Below are positions 35,435 to 43,801 of a DNA stretch of 60,103 bases, in pieces. Source of the stretch: Caballeronia catudaia. Its GTDB lineage: Bacteria; Pseudomonadota; Gammaproteobacteria; Burkholderiales; Burkholderiaceae. The position numbers and the translations under genes are program-made. The notes under the pieces were generated by a model, which saw only the letters and a list, made by a program, of their open reading frames with translations, searched no databases and was not told the origin of the DNA. Numbering within the stretch: position 1 is the stretch's first letter; each line of letters starts with the position of its first letter. Location of the stretch: contig NZ_FCOF02000041.1 in NCBI RefSeq assembly GCF_001544755.2, positions 1 through 60,103 on the forward strand, given 5' to 3'.

Positions 35435-35457
35435 AAAAGGCCCGCGCGATGCGGGCC
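35435..35457 (-). terminator. rho-independent terminator after the MarR gene
   Basis: GGCCCGC (35439-35445) pairs with GCGGGCC (35451-35457); on the minus strand the stem ends in TTTT. It lies 14 bp past the MarR stop, so MarR and the SDR-thiolase pair are separate transcripts. Confidence 0.85.
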
Positions 35458-35470
35458 TGCTGTAGACCGC

Positions 35471-35899
35471 TCACTCCATCGTCGTGAGTTCGAATAGCGA
35501 TGCGCGCAATGCCTTCGCGCGTTTCTCGCCGAACTTCGCCTCGAATTCCGCCTGTGCTGCGCGCCATTGGGCCGACGCCTTCACGAGCGTGTCCTTGCCC
35601 GCCGCCGTAAGCCGCAGGCCGACCGCGCGCGAATTCGCCGACTCCTGCGCCGCTTCCACGAGGCCGTCGCGCTGCAACGGCTTGAGCGCACGCACGAGCG
35701 TCGTGCGGTCCATCACCATCGAATCGGACAGTTCGGCCATCTGCACGCCGGGCTTACGCCCGATCGCCGCGATGATCGTGAACTGCGCCGCCGTGATGCC
35801 GACGACCGCAATATGCCGTTCGTACATCTGCGACACGTAACGCGCGGCCTGACGGATCGCGAAACAGTTGCAGTCGAGGGGAGAAGAGCTGGGGTTCAT
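35471..35899 (-). CDS. MarR-family transcriptional regulator
   Basis: The 142-residue protein starts at ATG 35899 (MNPSSSPLDCNCFAIRQAARYVSQMYERHI); the frame to 35977 would overrun its own operator. The winged helix is in GVQMAELSDSMVMDRTTLVRALKPLQRDGLVEA and the beta wing in NSRAVGLRLTAAGKDTL. The paired cysteines C10/C12 near the N terminus could sense oxidants or metals, but this is speculation. Matching palindromes precede this gene and the SDR gene, so it likely represses both. Confidence 0.9.
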   Translation of the reverse strand: MNPSSSPLDCNCFAIRQAARYVSQMYERHIAVVGITAAQFTIIAAIGRKPGVQMAELSDSMVMDRTTLVRALKPLQRDGLVEAAQESANSRAVGLRLTAAGKDTLVKASAQWRAAQAEFEAKFGEKRAKALRASLFELTTME

Positions 35900-35915
35900 G
35901 TGTCGCAGGATATTT

Positions 35916-35927
35916 GTGCATATACAC
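35916..35927. promoter_or_regulatory. MarR-type operator upstream of its own gene
   Basis: GTGCATATACAC differs at one position from the perfect palindrome upstream of the SDR gene. It is 17 bp from the MarR start, suiting autorepression. Confidence 0.72.
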
Positions 35928-36265
35928 TTTGTCAACCGGGGAAATTTCAATCGATGCGATAGGCGCCGCGCGGGCATTGACGGGAATCGTCGCGCGCGAT
36001 CGGGCGGCCAAACGCGCGAAGCCGCACCGGGCTTGCGAAGCGGCGGACGCGGGCTATGCCGAAATCCGCATCGCGCGCGCGACTAAACACCAAGACGCGC
36101 CGAAATTGGCTCCCTACATTGCGCATGTCCGCTGCTCGTGCCGGGCTGAGCGCGAAGCGGCTGTCCTCGGCGCACGCATCGTAGGACGTTTGAGGGCAAG
36201 CCCGTCTTGCCGGCACGGCATCGGTCGCGTTTCAATCGACTTCAGACCAAAAAGGAGAGCAAACC
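35928..36265. other. 338-bp gap between divergent MarR and LivK-type genes
   Basis: No coding potential or convincing hairpin was seen. It must hold the promoter of the LivK-type gene at 36266 and part of that of MarR, but I could not assign boxes. AAAGGAG at the right end is the LivK ribosome-binding site. Confidence 0.6.
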
Positions 36266-37420
36266 ATGCGCGTTCGTACCCAACCTCTGGCGTGGCTCGT
36301 GGCCTGCGCCACGGCGTCTCTCGGCGCCGTGCCGTTCGCGGCGAGCGCCGAGGATCTCGCGGTGAAAGTCGGTTTCGCCGCGCCGCTCACCGGCGCGAAT
36401 GCGGGCTATGGCAAGGACCTGCAGAACGGCGTGCAGCTCGCGCTCGACGAAGCCAACGCGAAAAAGATCACGATCGGCGGCAAGACCGCGAAGTTCGAGA
36501 TTCACGCGGAGGACGATCAGGCCGATCCGCGCATCGGCGTGCAGGCGGCCCAGAAGCTCGTCGACGACGGCGTGGCGGTCGTCGTCGGCCACTTCAATTC
36601 GGGCACGACGCTGCCCGCCTCGCCGATCTACAACACCGCGGGCATCCCGATGATCGATCCCGCCGCGACCAACCCGACGATCACCACGCGCGGCCTGGAA
36701 AACGTCTTCACGGTCATTTCGAGCGACGCGCAGAACGCAGGCAACGCCGGCGTCTACGCGGTGACCACGACGAAGGCGAAGCGCATCGCGATCATCGACG
36801 ACCGCACGGCCTTCGGCCAGGGCGAAGCCGACGAGTTCGAAAAGGCGGTGAAGGCGAAAGGCGGCACGATCGTCACGCGCGAATACAGCGACAACCAGAC
36901 CGTCGATTTCAGCGCGCAACTCACGCGCATCAAGGCGGTCAACGCGGATCTGATCTTCTTCGGCGGCCTCGATCGCCAGGCGGCCGCGGTCGTCAAACGG
37001 ATGAAGCAGCTCGGCATGAACGCGCAATTCGTGGGCGGCGGCGGCGTGATGGACGCCGATTTCCTCAAGCTCGCCGGCGATGCCGCCGAGGGCGCGCAAG
37101 CATGGGAATACGGCAGCCCGCTCGACAAGCTGCCCGACGGCAAGGCGTTCAGCGACAAGTTCCAGAAGCGCTTCGGCGTGGCGATTCTGTCGTATGCGCC
37201 GTTCGGCTACGACGCCGCGTGGGCCGCCATCAACGCGATGCAAAAGGCCAATTCCGCCGATCCGAAGGTGTACCGTCCGGCGCTGAAGTCGAACAAGTTC
37301 GAAGGCATCACGGGGCCGATCGCGTTCGACAGCAACGGCGCGCTGAAGAACGCGTCGTCGACGCTGTATCAGGTGAAAAACGGGCAGTGGGCATCGGTGG
37401 TCACCAAGCACGGCATGTAA
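36266..37420 (+). CDS. branched-chain amino acid-type ABC substrate-binding protein (LivK-like)
   Basis: The 384-residue protein has a signal peptide ending at about residue 28 (FAASA) and the LivJ/LivK type 1 binding fold: VKVGFAAPLTGANAGYGKDLQNGVQLALDEAN, VVVGHFNSGTTLPASPIYNTAGIPMIDPAATNP, and IAIIDDRTAFGQGEADEFEKAV. AAAGGAG lies eight bases before ATG 36266. No LivH, LivM, LivG or LivF gene is adjacent, so it either feeds a transporter encoded elsewhere or is a sensor. The ligand is probably an amino acid. Confidence 0.92.
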   Translation: MRVRTQPLAWLVACATASLGAVPFAASAEDLAVKVGFAAPLTGANAGYGKDLQNGVQLALDEANAKKITIGGKTAKFEIHAEDDQADPRIGVQAAQKLVDDGVAVVVGHFNSGTTLPASPIYNTAGIPMIDPAATNPTITTRGLENVFTVISSDAQNAGNAGVYAVTTTKAKRIAIIDDRTAFGQGEADEFEKAVKAKGGTIVTREYSDNQTVDFSAQLTRIKAVNADLIFFGGLDRQAAAVVKRMKQLGMNAQFVGGGGVMDADFLKLAGDAAEGAQAWEYGSPLDKLPDGKAFSDKFQKRFGVAILSYAPFGYDAAWAAINAMQKANSADPKVYRPALKSNKFEGITGPIAFDSNGALKNASSTLYQVKNGQWASVVTKHGM

Positions 37421-37479
37421 GGCTCGGCCGGCACGGCGCGCTGCGGCACATTCGGCGGCGGCGCGCCTTCTCCCCCGGC

Positions 37480-37938
37480 TCAGGCTGCCTTCGAATCCGG
37501 CGCCTGCGTGGTCGCCGCTATGAATCGCTCGAGGCGCTCATTACATGCAATGATGTCGGCGAGACGCACCTCGCGCAATTGCCGGTCGTGCTCGTTGACG
37601 ATGGCCATCAGCCCCGGCAACCTTGCCTCTGAGAGCCGCCACTCGCCCGTCTGCGCGCCGGCATCCAGCATCGCCAGCATGCCTTCCTCGGCCTCGCGGA
37701 TGATATCCGGGTCGAGCAATCCATGCCCCACTTCCGACAGCAGCCGCGTGAGCAGAACGGCATGCGCGATGCACTGCGCCTCAGTCCGGCTCGCGCCGCC
37801 TTGGCGCATGACTTCGAGCGCAAGACGGCATTGCAGGATGACCGTATCGGCATCGTGCCGGGGCATGGGCAACCAGTAGGCTCGCGCAGTGCGCGGCCGG
37901 CTGCTCTTCGCGGATTTTCTGCTTCTGGAATGTGGCAT
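37480..37938 (-). CDS. hypothetical protein, all-helical
   Basis: The 152-residue reading from ATG 37938 has a basic N terminus (MPHSRSRKSAKSSRPRTARA) and then a largely helical, acidic body (ADTVILQCRLALEVMRQGG, LLTRLLSEVGHGLLDPDIIREAEEGML, LREVRLADIIACNERLERFI). ATG 37866 is an alternative start; neither has a good ribosome-binding site. I recognise no family. Composition is protein-like rather than shadow-like. It converges with the LivK-type gene and is read leftwards 30 bp after the small membrane-protein gene. Confidence 0.7.
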   Translation of the reverse strand: MPHSRSRKSAKSSRPRTARAYWLPMPRHDADTVILQCRLALEVMRQGGASRTEAQCIAHAVLLTRLLSEVGHGLLDPDIIREAEEGMLAMLDAGAQTGEWRLSEARLPGLMAIVNEHDRQLREVRLADIIACNERLERFIAATTQAPDSKAA

Positions 37939-37968
37939 TTTGGGGAACGAGACCGACGTTTCGCGGAT

Positions 37969-38220
37969 TCAGGTGAGCACGACGAGCGCGAGCGTGGACG
38001 TCAACGCGAGCCACGCATTCAGATAGATGAACCAGGATGATCTGAGAAACCGGAATAGCGATGGCGGCGGCATGAACTCGCCCTTCTCGTCGAACCTCCA
38101 CAAATCAATGTACATGGTGACCGTGCTGCACACCATCGCGACCGTGGCGCCGCCCAGTATGATCAGTAGTACAAACGTAAACCATTCCTCCGGATAGATT
38201 GCCGTGTAATCAGGGTACAT
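37969..38220 (-). CDS. small membrane protein, two predicted transmembrane helices
   Basis: The 83-residue product has one hydrophobic segment at about 14-36 (FTFVLLIILGGATVAMVCSTV) and another at about 62-82 (SWFIYLNAWLALTSTLALVVL), joined by a polar loop (WRFDEKGEFMPPPSLFRFLRS). No family is recognised. Base composition is less GC-biased than neighbours. It precedes the hypothetical gene at 37480 and may be cotranscribed. Confidence 0.72.
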   Translation of the reverse strand: MYPDYTAIYPEEWFTFVLLIILGGATVAMVCSTVTMYIDLWRFDEKGEFMPPPSLFRFLRSSWFIYLNAWLALTSTLALVVLT

Positions 38221-38349
38221 CGCCCGCCTCCGCCGAATCGATTGTCGCGTTGACTATTCTTTTCTCGATGTCTTCGCCGACATGCGATCCAGACGAAGGT
38301 CATGGACCGATGCTATCCGAGCCAACCCTTCATCGCGCTATCACGAACG

Positions 38350-38378
38350 TATCGGATACCCAAGTGTTTGTACCGATA
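38350..38378. terminator. inverted repeat beyond the TctD-like gene
   Basis: TATCGG (38350-38355) and CCGATA (38373-38378) pair, with additional TAC/GTA pairing inside. It lies 7 bp past the stop of the response-regulator gene. No T run is present, so its role as terminator is weakly supported. Confidence 0.4.
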
Positions 38379-38385
38379 TATCGAT

Positions 38386-39057
38386 TCAATCCGCTCGCGT
38401 GCGCAACACGTAGCCGAGGCCGCGCAACGTCATGATCTGCGCGCTCGACGATGACAGGTGCTTGCGCAAGCGGTGAATGTAGATGTCGATGGCGTCGTCG
38501 CTCGGCGCGTCGTCGAGGCTTGAGATGCTGTCCACGAGCATGGCCTTCGACACCGTCTTGCCCTGTCGCAACATGAGCGCTTCCAGAATCGCGTGCTCGC
38601 GTCGCCGCAGCGAAAGAATCTCGTCGTGCAGACAGAATTCGCGTGTGTCGAACCGGTAGTAAAGATCGCCGCACGTCAGCTCGCTATCGTGCTGCCCCGT
38701 CTGACGCCGCACGAGCGCCTTGATGCGCGCCACCAGTTCGCGCACGTCGACGGGCTTGACCACGTAGTCGTCGGCTCCCGCGTTGAAACAATCCACCTTG
38801 TCATCGACGGAACCGTGCGCGGTCAGCATCAGCACCGGCATGTTCTTGCCGCGACGCCGCAGCCGCGCAAGCAGGTCCTTGCCGCTCATCGACGGCAGCC
38901 GTATATCGAGCAGCACGACGTCGTAGCCCGGTTGCTGGAGCATCGCCTCGGCCCGTTCCGCGTCGGGAACGTAGTCGATCACGAAGCCTTCGGCCTTCAG
39001 GAGTCTCACGAGCCACTCGGAGAGTTCGGCGTTATCGTCGACCAGCAGCAGCTTCAT
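38386..39057 (-). CDS. OmpR/PhoB-family response regulator (TctD/QseB-like)
   Basis: The 223-residue regulator has a receiver domain with DDN at 7-9 and phospho-acceptor Asp51 in VVLLDIRLPSMSG, LTAHGS and DDYVVKPVDVRELVARI, then a winged-helix effector (LSLRRREHAILEALMLRQGK; DDAIDIYIHRLRKHL; GLGYVLRT). Its gene overlaps the kinase by 26 bp. TctD relatives control tricarboxylate uptake, but no tctABC genes occur in this window, so the target is unknown. Confidence 0.92.
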   Translation of the reverse strand: MKLLLVDDNAELSEWLVRLLKAEGFVIDYVPDAERAEAMLQQPGYDVVLLDIRLPSMSGKDLLARLRRRGKNMPVLMLTAHGSVDDKVDCFNAGADDYVVKPVDVRELVARIKALVRRQTGQHDSELTCGDLYYRFDTREFCLHDEILSLRRREHAILEALMLRQGKTVSKAMLVDSISSLDDAPSDDAIDIYIHRLRKHLSSSSAQIMTLRGLGYVLRTRAD

Positions 39058-40552
39058 CGCCGGCTCCCTGACTGCGCGCCGCAGGCAATATCACCGTGGC
39101 GGTCAGACCGCGGCCATCGGCGCCCGGAGCGAGCGCCACGTCGCCGCCGTGCCGGCGCGCGATTTCCCTCGCGATCGGCAAGCCGAGGCCGGTGCCATCC
39201 GTCGATGTGGAACCGCGCACGAAGCGCTCGAAAGCGCGCTCGCGGATGTCGTCTGGAAGTCCCGGTCCGTTGTCCATCACCTGCGACTCGATCCGGTCTG
39301 CTTCGCGTTTCGCGACTACGGTCACCCGGCCTCCTGTCTGCGTGTAGCGAATGGCGTTGTCGATGAGATTGGTCACGAGCGCCATCAGCAGCTCCGGGTT
39401 GCCCTTCACGCACAGGTCTTCGCCGATTTCCGCGCCGAGATCGATGTTGCGCCGCTGCGCCGCCGCGAGCATCTCTTCGAGCGCCGACGCCAGCACTGCG
39501 CCGAAGTCCGTTTCGATGAGCGCAGGTTGAGGCGTCGACTCCGCCTGCGCCATCATCAGCAACTGATTGGTCATGTCCTTCAACTTTTGCGTGCTGCGGC
39601 AGGCTCCGAAGAGCGCATCGGCCCGGGCGGCGGCGTTTTCATCGAGGCGGCGCGCATACTGGAGCTGCGCGTCGAGCAGCGCGAGCGGCGTGCGCAGCTG
39701 ATGCGCGGCGTCCGCAACGAACTGCCGCTGCGCCTCGCTGTGAAGCTTCAGTTGCGCGATACATTGATTGATCGCATCGACGATCGGCTGCAGCTCGCGC
39801 GGCAGGCCTTGCGCGCACATCGGTTCGAGCTGCAGCGGCTCACGCCCGGCGACCTCGTCCTTCAGCTTCATCAGCGGGTCGAGCTCGAATTTCAGTCCCA
39901 AGGGAACCAGCACGGCGACCAGCAACAGCATGAGCGATCCGACGACCAGTTGCGGACGCCACAGCTCGTCGAGCATCGCGCAGCGCGACCCCTCGGTCTT
40001 GGCGACGATCACCGTTACCGGCACGACCTTGCCCGCGTCGTACAGCTCGCGCCGATACGCAACCGCCCGCACGGGCATGCCGGCGAGTCTTACGTGATAA
40101 AAGACGGGCCCGACGGCCCGGGTGTCCGGCGCAGCCAGATCGGGCCGGCCGCCGAGCAGTTGCCCCGACCCCGTTTCGAGCTTGTAGAAAACCTGATCGC
40201 GATAGGGCGATTCGAAAAGCTCGAACGCGGCGGGCGGAATGTCGGCGACGGGCCCGCCATCGTTCCAATGGACGTCCTCCGCGATGATCCGCGCGGAGGC
40301 CAGCAACATTCTGTCCTGCAAACGATCCGCGGTGCGGCGAGCATTGTCGTAGCCGGTGATCGCCGCCATCGAAACGAACAACGCGAGCGGCACGAGCAGC
40401 CACAGCAGCAGCCGCGCGCGCAGGCCAGGCTGGACGCCGGCATCGCGCGTTCGCGCCGATGTGATCGGGCGGCGGCTGCGCGCCCCGTGCGGGAGAGCAT
40501 GGCCCGAAACGTCGAGGCGATCGTAAGGTGTCTTTAATTTTAGTCCGGGCAT
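39032..40552 (-). CDS. sensor histidine kinase (TctE-like, 2CSK_N type)
   Basis: The roughly 506-residue kinase has a cytoplasmic N tail, a transmembrane helix at about 48-66 (LLLWLLVPLALFVSMAAITG), a periplasmic 2CSK_N-like sensor with the SPYRDQVFYKLETGSGQLLGG motif, a second helix at about 200-220, and HisKA with His284 in VADAAHQLRTPLALL, followed by HATPase (LIDNAIRYT, DNGPGLP, GTGLGLPIA). ATG 40552 is used; GTG 40561 is possible. Partner is the regulator encoded immediately downstream. Confidence 0.9.
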   Translation of the reverse strand: MPGLKLKTPYDRLDVSGHALPHGARSRRPITSARTRDAGVQPGLRARLLLWLLVPLALFVSMAAITGYDNARRTADRLQDRMLLASARIIAEDVHWNDGGPVADIPPAAFELFESPYRDQVFYKLETGSGQLLGGRPDLAAPDTRAVGPVFYHVRLAGMPVRAVAYRRELYDAGKVVPVTVIVAKTEGSRCAMLDELWRPQLVVGSLMLLLVAVLVPLGLKFELDPLMKLKDEVAGREPLQLEPMCAQGLPRELQPIVDAINQCIAQLKLHSEAQRQFVADAAHQLRTPLALLDAQLQYARRLDENAAARADALFGACRSTQKLKDMTNQLLMMAQAESTPQPALIETDFGAVLASALEEMLAAAQRRNIDLGAEIGEDLCVKGNPELLMALVTNLIDNAIRYTQTGGRVTVVAKREADRIESQVMDNGPGLPDDIRERAFERFVRGSTSTDGTGLGLPIAREIARRHGGDVALAPGADGRGLTATVILPAARSQGAGDEAAAGRR

Positions 40553-40737
40553 ATTGCGCACGTGACGGAAGAATCCGAGTCGCGCCCGGAGATTTCCGTC
40601 GGTTGATCGAGCTGCGCGATGCAGCTTTATATTGCGCGGATTTTATGTGATTAAATCCTTCGCGCCGCTTTCGCGCATTCCCTTAGGCATGGGGGAATAC
40701 CATGAGCGCAGTCAGCAATGCGCGCGGTTTGCACCGA

Positions 40738-41664
40738 TCAGTGCTCCCGGCCGCTCGTCTGCGAACCGGGTGTTTCGCGCGTCGTCCTGGCCTCGCCATC
40801 GAGCCATTGCGCGAACTGCTGCAACGCCTGCGACGGCGCCGGCCGCTCCGGATAAACGAGGTAGTACGCGGCGCCGCTCGCGACGCGCAACGGGAACGGC
40901 GCAATCACGCGCCTCGCCCGCAGGTCTTCCTCGATCAGCGAGACATCGCCGATCGTCACGCCGAGACCCTGCATCGCCGAAGAAATGGCCAGATCGAGTG
41001 TGTCGAAATGTTGCGCTTTCGTCGACGGCAGGCCCGCGTAGCCGTACGCGCCGAGCCACAGGAGCCAGTCGCGGCGATCGCGCGTGGGATGCAGCAGGGT
41101 TTTGCCCGCGAGATCGTCGGGGGTCGGCGCGACGCTTTTTCGCGGCTTCCACAATTCCGGTGCACAGACCGGGGTCAGCACTTCGTCGAAGAGATGATGC
41201 ACGGTCAGGCCCTTCAGCGACGGCGCATCGCCGAAGACGATGGCCGCATCGAACTGCTCCGCGCCGAAATCGACGCCGTGCGACACCGATGCGGTCACTT
41301 CAACAACCAGGTCCGGACGCTCGTTCTGCAGCCGGATGACGCGCGGGAGCACCCAGCGCATCGCGCAGGTCGGGCACTTCACGCGCAAGATGCCGGATTG
41401 CGCGCCGCCTTTCGCGAGCGCATCGCCGATCTGTGCGAACGCCTGCTGCAACGGCGCGACGAGCAGGGCGCCGTGGTGCGTGAGCGCGAGCCCGCGCGCC
41501 TGCCGCGTGAAGAGCGCGTAGCCGAGATGCGCCTCCAGCCCCGCGATCTGGCGGCTGACCGCGCCCTGCGTCACGTTCAGGGTGTCGGCGGCGCGCGTGA
41601 AATTGAGTTTCTGCGCGACGACCAGGAACGTTCTCAGGACATCGAGGGAAGGCAGCGGTTTCAT
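40738..41664 (-). CDS. LysR-family transcriptional regulator (GcvA-like)
   Basis: The 308-residue protein starts at ATG 41664 (MKPLPSLDVLRTFLVVAQKL), with a typical LysR helix-turn-helix (NFTRAADTLNVTQGAVSRQIAGLEAHLG) and an effector-binding domain like GcvA (TASVSHGVDFGAEQFDAAIVFGD). The extra 41 residues in the open frame cross the divergent intergenic region and are rejected. It diverges from the aminotransferase gene; a perfect 8-bp inverted repeat 15 bp upstream of its start is the likely binding site, so it probably activates that gene and the binding protein behind it. Confidence 0.92.
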   Translation of the reverse strand: MKPLPSLDVLRTFLVVAQKLNFTRAADTLNVTQGAVSRQIAGLEAHLGYALFTRQARGLALTHHGALLVAPLQQAFAQIGDALAKGGAQSGILRVKCPTCAMRWVLPRVIRLQNERPDLVVEVTASVSHGVDFGAEQFDAAIVFGDAPSLKGLTVHHLFDEVLTPVCAPELWKPRKSVAPTPDDLAGKTLLHPTRDRRDWLLWLGAYGYAGLPSTKAQHFDTLDLAISSAMQGLGVTIGDVSLIEEDLRARRVIAPFPLRVASGAAYYLVYPERPAPSQALQQFAQWLDGEARTTRETPGSQTSGREH

Positions 41665-41679
41665 CGGGTTTTTGACATA

Positions 41680-41704
41680 TAGCCATGATCTGAAAGCATG
41701 GCTA
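41680..41704. promoter_or_regulatory. LysR-type binding site between divergent genes
   Basis: TAGCCATG (41680-41687) and CATGGCTA (41697-41704) are exact reverse complements separated by 9 bp. Position between the LysR gene and the divergent aminotransferase gene matches a LysR recognition site, although the arms are longer than the minimal T-N11-A. Confidence 0.72.
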
Positions 41705-41792
41705 GTATGACAAAGTTTCGATTGTCCGCGCTTTATGGCTGCGGTTGAATCGTCGGCAATATCGTCGAACCGCAATTCCGGAGACACCTGCC

Positions 41793-42947
41793 GTGCACAG
41801 CGCCTGTATTCCCGAGTCGAAGCTGCCGAACGTCGGCACGACCATTTTCACCGTCATCGGCCAGTTGGCCGAGGAGCATCACGCGCTCAATCTGTCGCAG
41901 GGCGCGCCGAATTTCGCGTGCGACCCGAAGCTCGTCGAAGGCGTCGAGCGAGCCATGCGGGCAGGACATAACCAGTACTCGCCGATGTCGGGCGTGCTCG
42001 CGCTGCGCGAGGCGATCGCGGTGAAGACGCAAAAGCTGTACGGCGCGACCTACGACCCGGGCACGGAAGTCACGGTGGTCGCGAGCGCGAGCGAAGGCCT
42101 GTACGCGACGATCAGCGCACTCGTGCATCCCGGCGACGAGGTGATCTACTTCGAGCCGTCGTTCGACAGCTACGCGCCCATCGTGCAACTGCAAGGCGCA
42201 AAGCCTGTCGCGATCAAGCTGTCGCCGGAGGATTTCCGCATCGACTGGGACGAAGTGGCGGCCGCGATCACGCCGAAGACGCGCATGATCCTCGTCAACA
42301 CGCCTCACAATCCGACCGGCAGCGCGTTCACGTCCGCCGACATCGAGCGCCTTACGGCGCTCACGCGCGGCACGAAGATCATCGTGCTGTCCGATGAGGT
42401 CTACGAGCACGTCGTGTTCGACGGCGCGCTGCATCACGGCATGGCGCGCTATCCGGAGCTGGCGGAGCGCAGCGTGATCGTGTCGTCGTTCGGCAAGTCG
42501 TATCACGTGACGGGCTGGCGCGTCGGCTACTGTCTCGCACCCGCGGCGCTGACCGCGGAGATCCGCAAGGTTCACCAGTTCATGACCTTTTCCGCCGACA
42601 CGCCGATGCAGATGGCGTTCGCCGAAGCGCTCGCGGACGCATCGAGCTATCTGAATCTCGGCCCGTTCTATCAGCACAAGCGCGATCTGCTCGCCGAGTC
42701 GCTGAAGGGCTCGCGCTTCGAACTGTTGCCGAGCGCGGGCAGCTTCTTCATGCTTGCGCGTTACGACGCGATTTCGGACGAAAGCGACAGCGACTTCGTG
42801 CTGCGCCTGATCCGCGAGGCGCGCGTCGCGACGATTCCACTGTCGGCGTTCTATACCGACGGCACCGACAGCCGCCTGATCCGTCTTTCCTTCGCAAAGG
42901 ACGACGACACGCTCATCGAAGGCGCGCGCCGCCTTTGCTCGATCTGA
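41793..42947 (+). CDS. PLP-dependent aminotransferase (methionine/aromatic type, class I)
   Basis: The 384-residue protein begins at GTG 41793, which has GGAG nine bases upstream; a TTG at 41745 has none. Class I fold features are SQGAPNFACDPKLVEG, the PLP-lysine segment SSFGKSYHVTGWRVGY, VNTPHNPTGSAF and the aspartate pair in IIVLSDEVYEHVVF. It resembles methionine aminotransferase (YbdL type), which can also use aromatic amino acids. The amino acid binding protein follows in 23 bp, suggesting uptake and first-step catabolism of the same amino acid, under the divergent LysR regulator. Confidence 0.9.
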   Translation: MHSACIPESKLPNVGTTIFTVIGQLAEEHHALNLSQGAPNFACDPKLVEGVERAMRAGHNQYSPMSGVLALREAIAVKTQKLYGATYDPGTEVTVVASASEGLYATISALVHPGDEVIYFEPSFDSYAPIVQLQGAKPVAIKLSPEDFRIDWDEVAAAITPKTRMILVNTPHNPTGSAFTSADIERLTALTRGTKIIVLSDEVYEHVVFDGALHHGMARYPELAERSVIVSSFGKSYHVTGWRVGYCLAPAALTAEIRKVHQFMTFSADTPMQMAFAEALADASSYLNLGPFYQHKRDLLAESLKGSRFELLPSAGSFFMLARYDAISDESDSDFVLRLIREARVATIPLSAFYTDGTDSRLIRLSFAKDDDTLIEGARRLCSI

Positions 42948-42970
42948 CGATTTTTTTGGAGACCAACACG

Positions 42971-43753
42971 ATGAAACTGAATCACATCGCCGGCGCATTG
43001 TTTGTCGCATGCAGCTTCGCAAGCGGCGCCGCGCTCGCCGCCGACACCTTGCGCTTCGGGCTGGAGGCGCAATATCCGCCGTTCGAATCGAAATCGTCGA
43101 CGGGCGAACTGCAAGGACTCGATATCGATGTCGGCAATGCGGTGTGCGTCGCCGCGAAGATGCAGTGCAAATGGGTCGAAACCTCGTTCGACGGCCTGAT
43201 CCCCGCGCTGCAGGGCCGCAAGTTCGACGCGATCAATTCCGCCATGAACGCGACCGAGCAGCGCCGCCAGGCGATCGACTTCACGACGGTCGTGTATCGC
43301 GTGCCGACGCAGCTGATCGCGAAGAAAGGCAGCGGTCTGGAGCCGACGTCGGCGTCGCTCAAGGGCAAGACCGTGGGCGTGCTGCAAGGCTCGATTCAGG
43401 AGACGTTCGCCAAGGCGCATTGGGAAAACGACGGCGTGAAGGTCGTGCCGTATCAGGACCAGAATCAGGTGTATGCGGATCTCAAGTCCGGCCGTCTCGA
43501 CGGGACGCTGGTGCTCGCGCCCGCAGGACAGAGCGGTTTCCTGTCGAAGCCGGATGGCGAAGGATTTGCGTTCGTCGGCGCGCCGGTGCGGGACGACAAG
43601 ATTCTCGGCAGCGGCATCGCCTACGGCGTGCGCAAGGGCGACGATGCGCTCAAGGCGAAGCTCAACGCGGCGATCGAGAAGGTCAAGGCGGACGGCACCA
43701 TCGACAAGTACGCGAAGAAGTATCTGGGGAATATCGATATTTCCTCGAAGTAA
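42971..43753 (+). CDS. polar amino acid ABC substrate-binding protein
   Basis: The 260-residue protein has a signal peptide ending at about residue 23 (GAALA) and a type 2 binding fold of the Lys/Arg/Orn/His class: LRFGLEAQYPPFESKSSTGELQGLDIDVGNAVC, the arginine/acid-binding TEQRRQAIDFTTVVYRVPTQLIA and LKGKTVGVLQGSIQET. GGAG lies nine bases before ATG 42971. The ATPase and permease genes are not adjacent. With the preceding aminotransferase it forms a likely two-gene operon. Confidence 0.92.
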   Translation: MKLNHIAGALFVACSFASGAALAADTLRFGLEAQYPPFESKSSTGELQGLDIDVGNAVCVAAKMQCKWVETSFDGLIPALQGRKFDAINSAMNATEQRRQAIDFTTVVYRVPTQLIAKKGSGLEPTSASLKGKTVGVLQGSIQETFAKAHWENDGVKVVPYQDQNQVYADLKSGRLDGTLVLAPAGQSGFLSKPDGEGFAFVGAPVRDDKILGSGIAYGVRKGDDALKAKLNAAIEKVKADGTIDKYAKKYLGNIDISSK

Positions 43754-43760
43754 TCGGGCG

Positions 43761-43789
43761 GGCGCGCGGCGGCGATGTTGCCGCGCGCC
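43761..43789. terminator. strong GC hairpin between convergent genes
   Basis: GGCGCGCGGC (43761-43770) pairs perfectly with GCCGCGCGCC (43780-43789). It lies between the stops of the binding-protein gene and the convergent MazF-like gene. There is no T run, so it may slow rather than strictly terminate transcription. Confidence 0.45.
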
Positions 43790-43801
43790 GCTCGTCACGA
43801 T

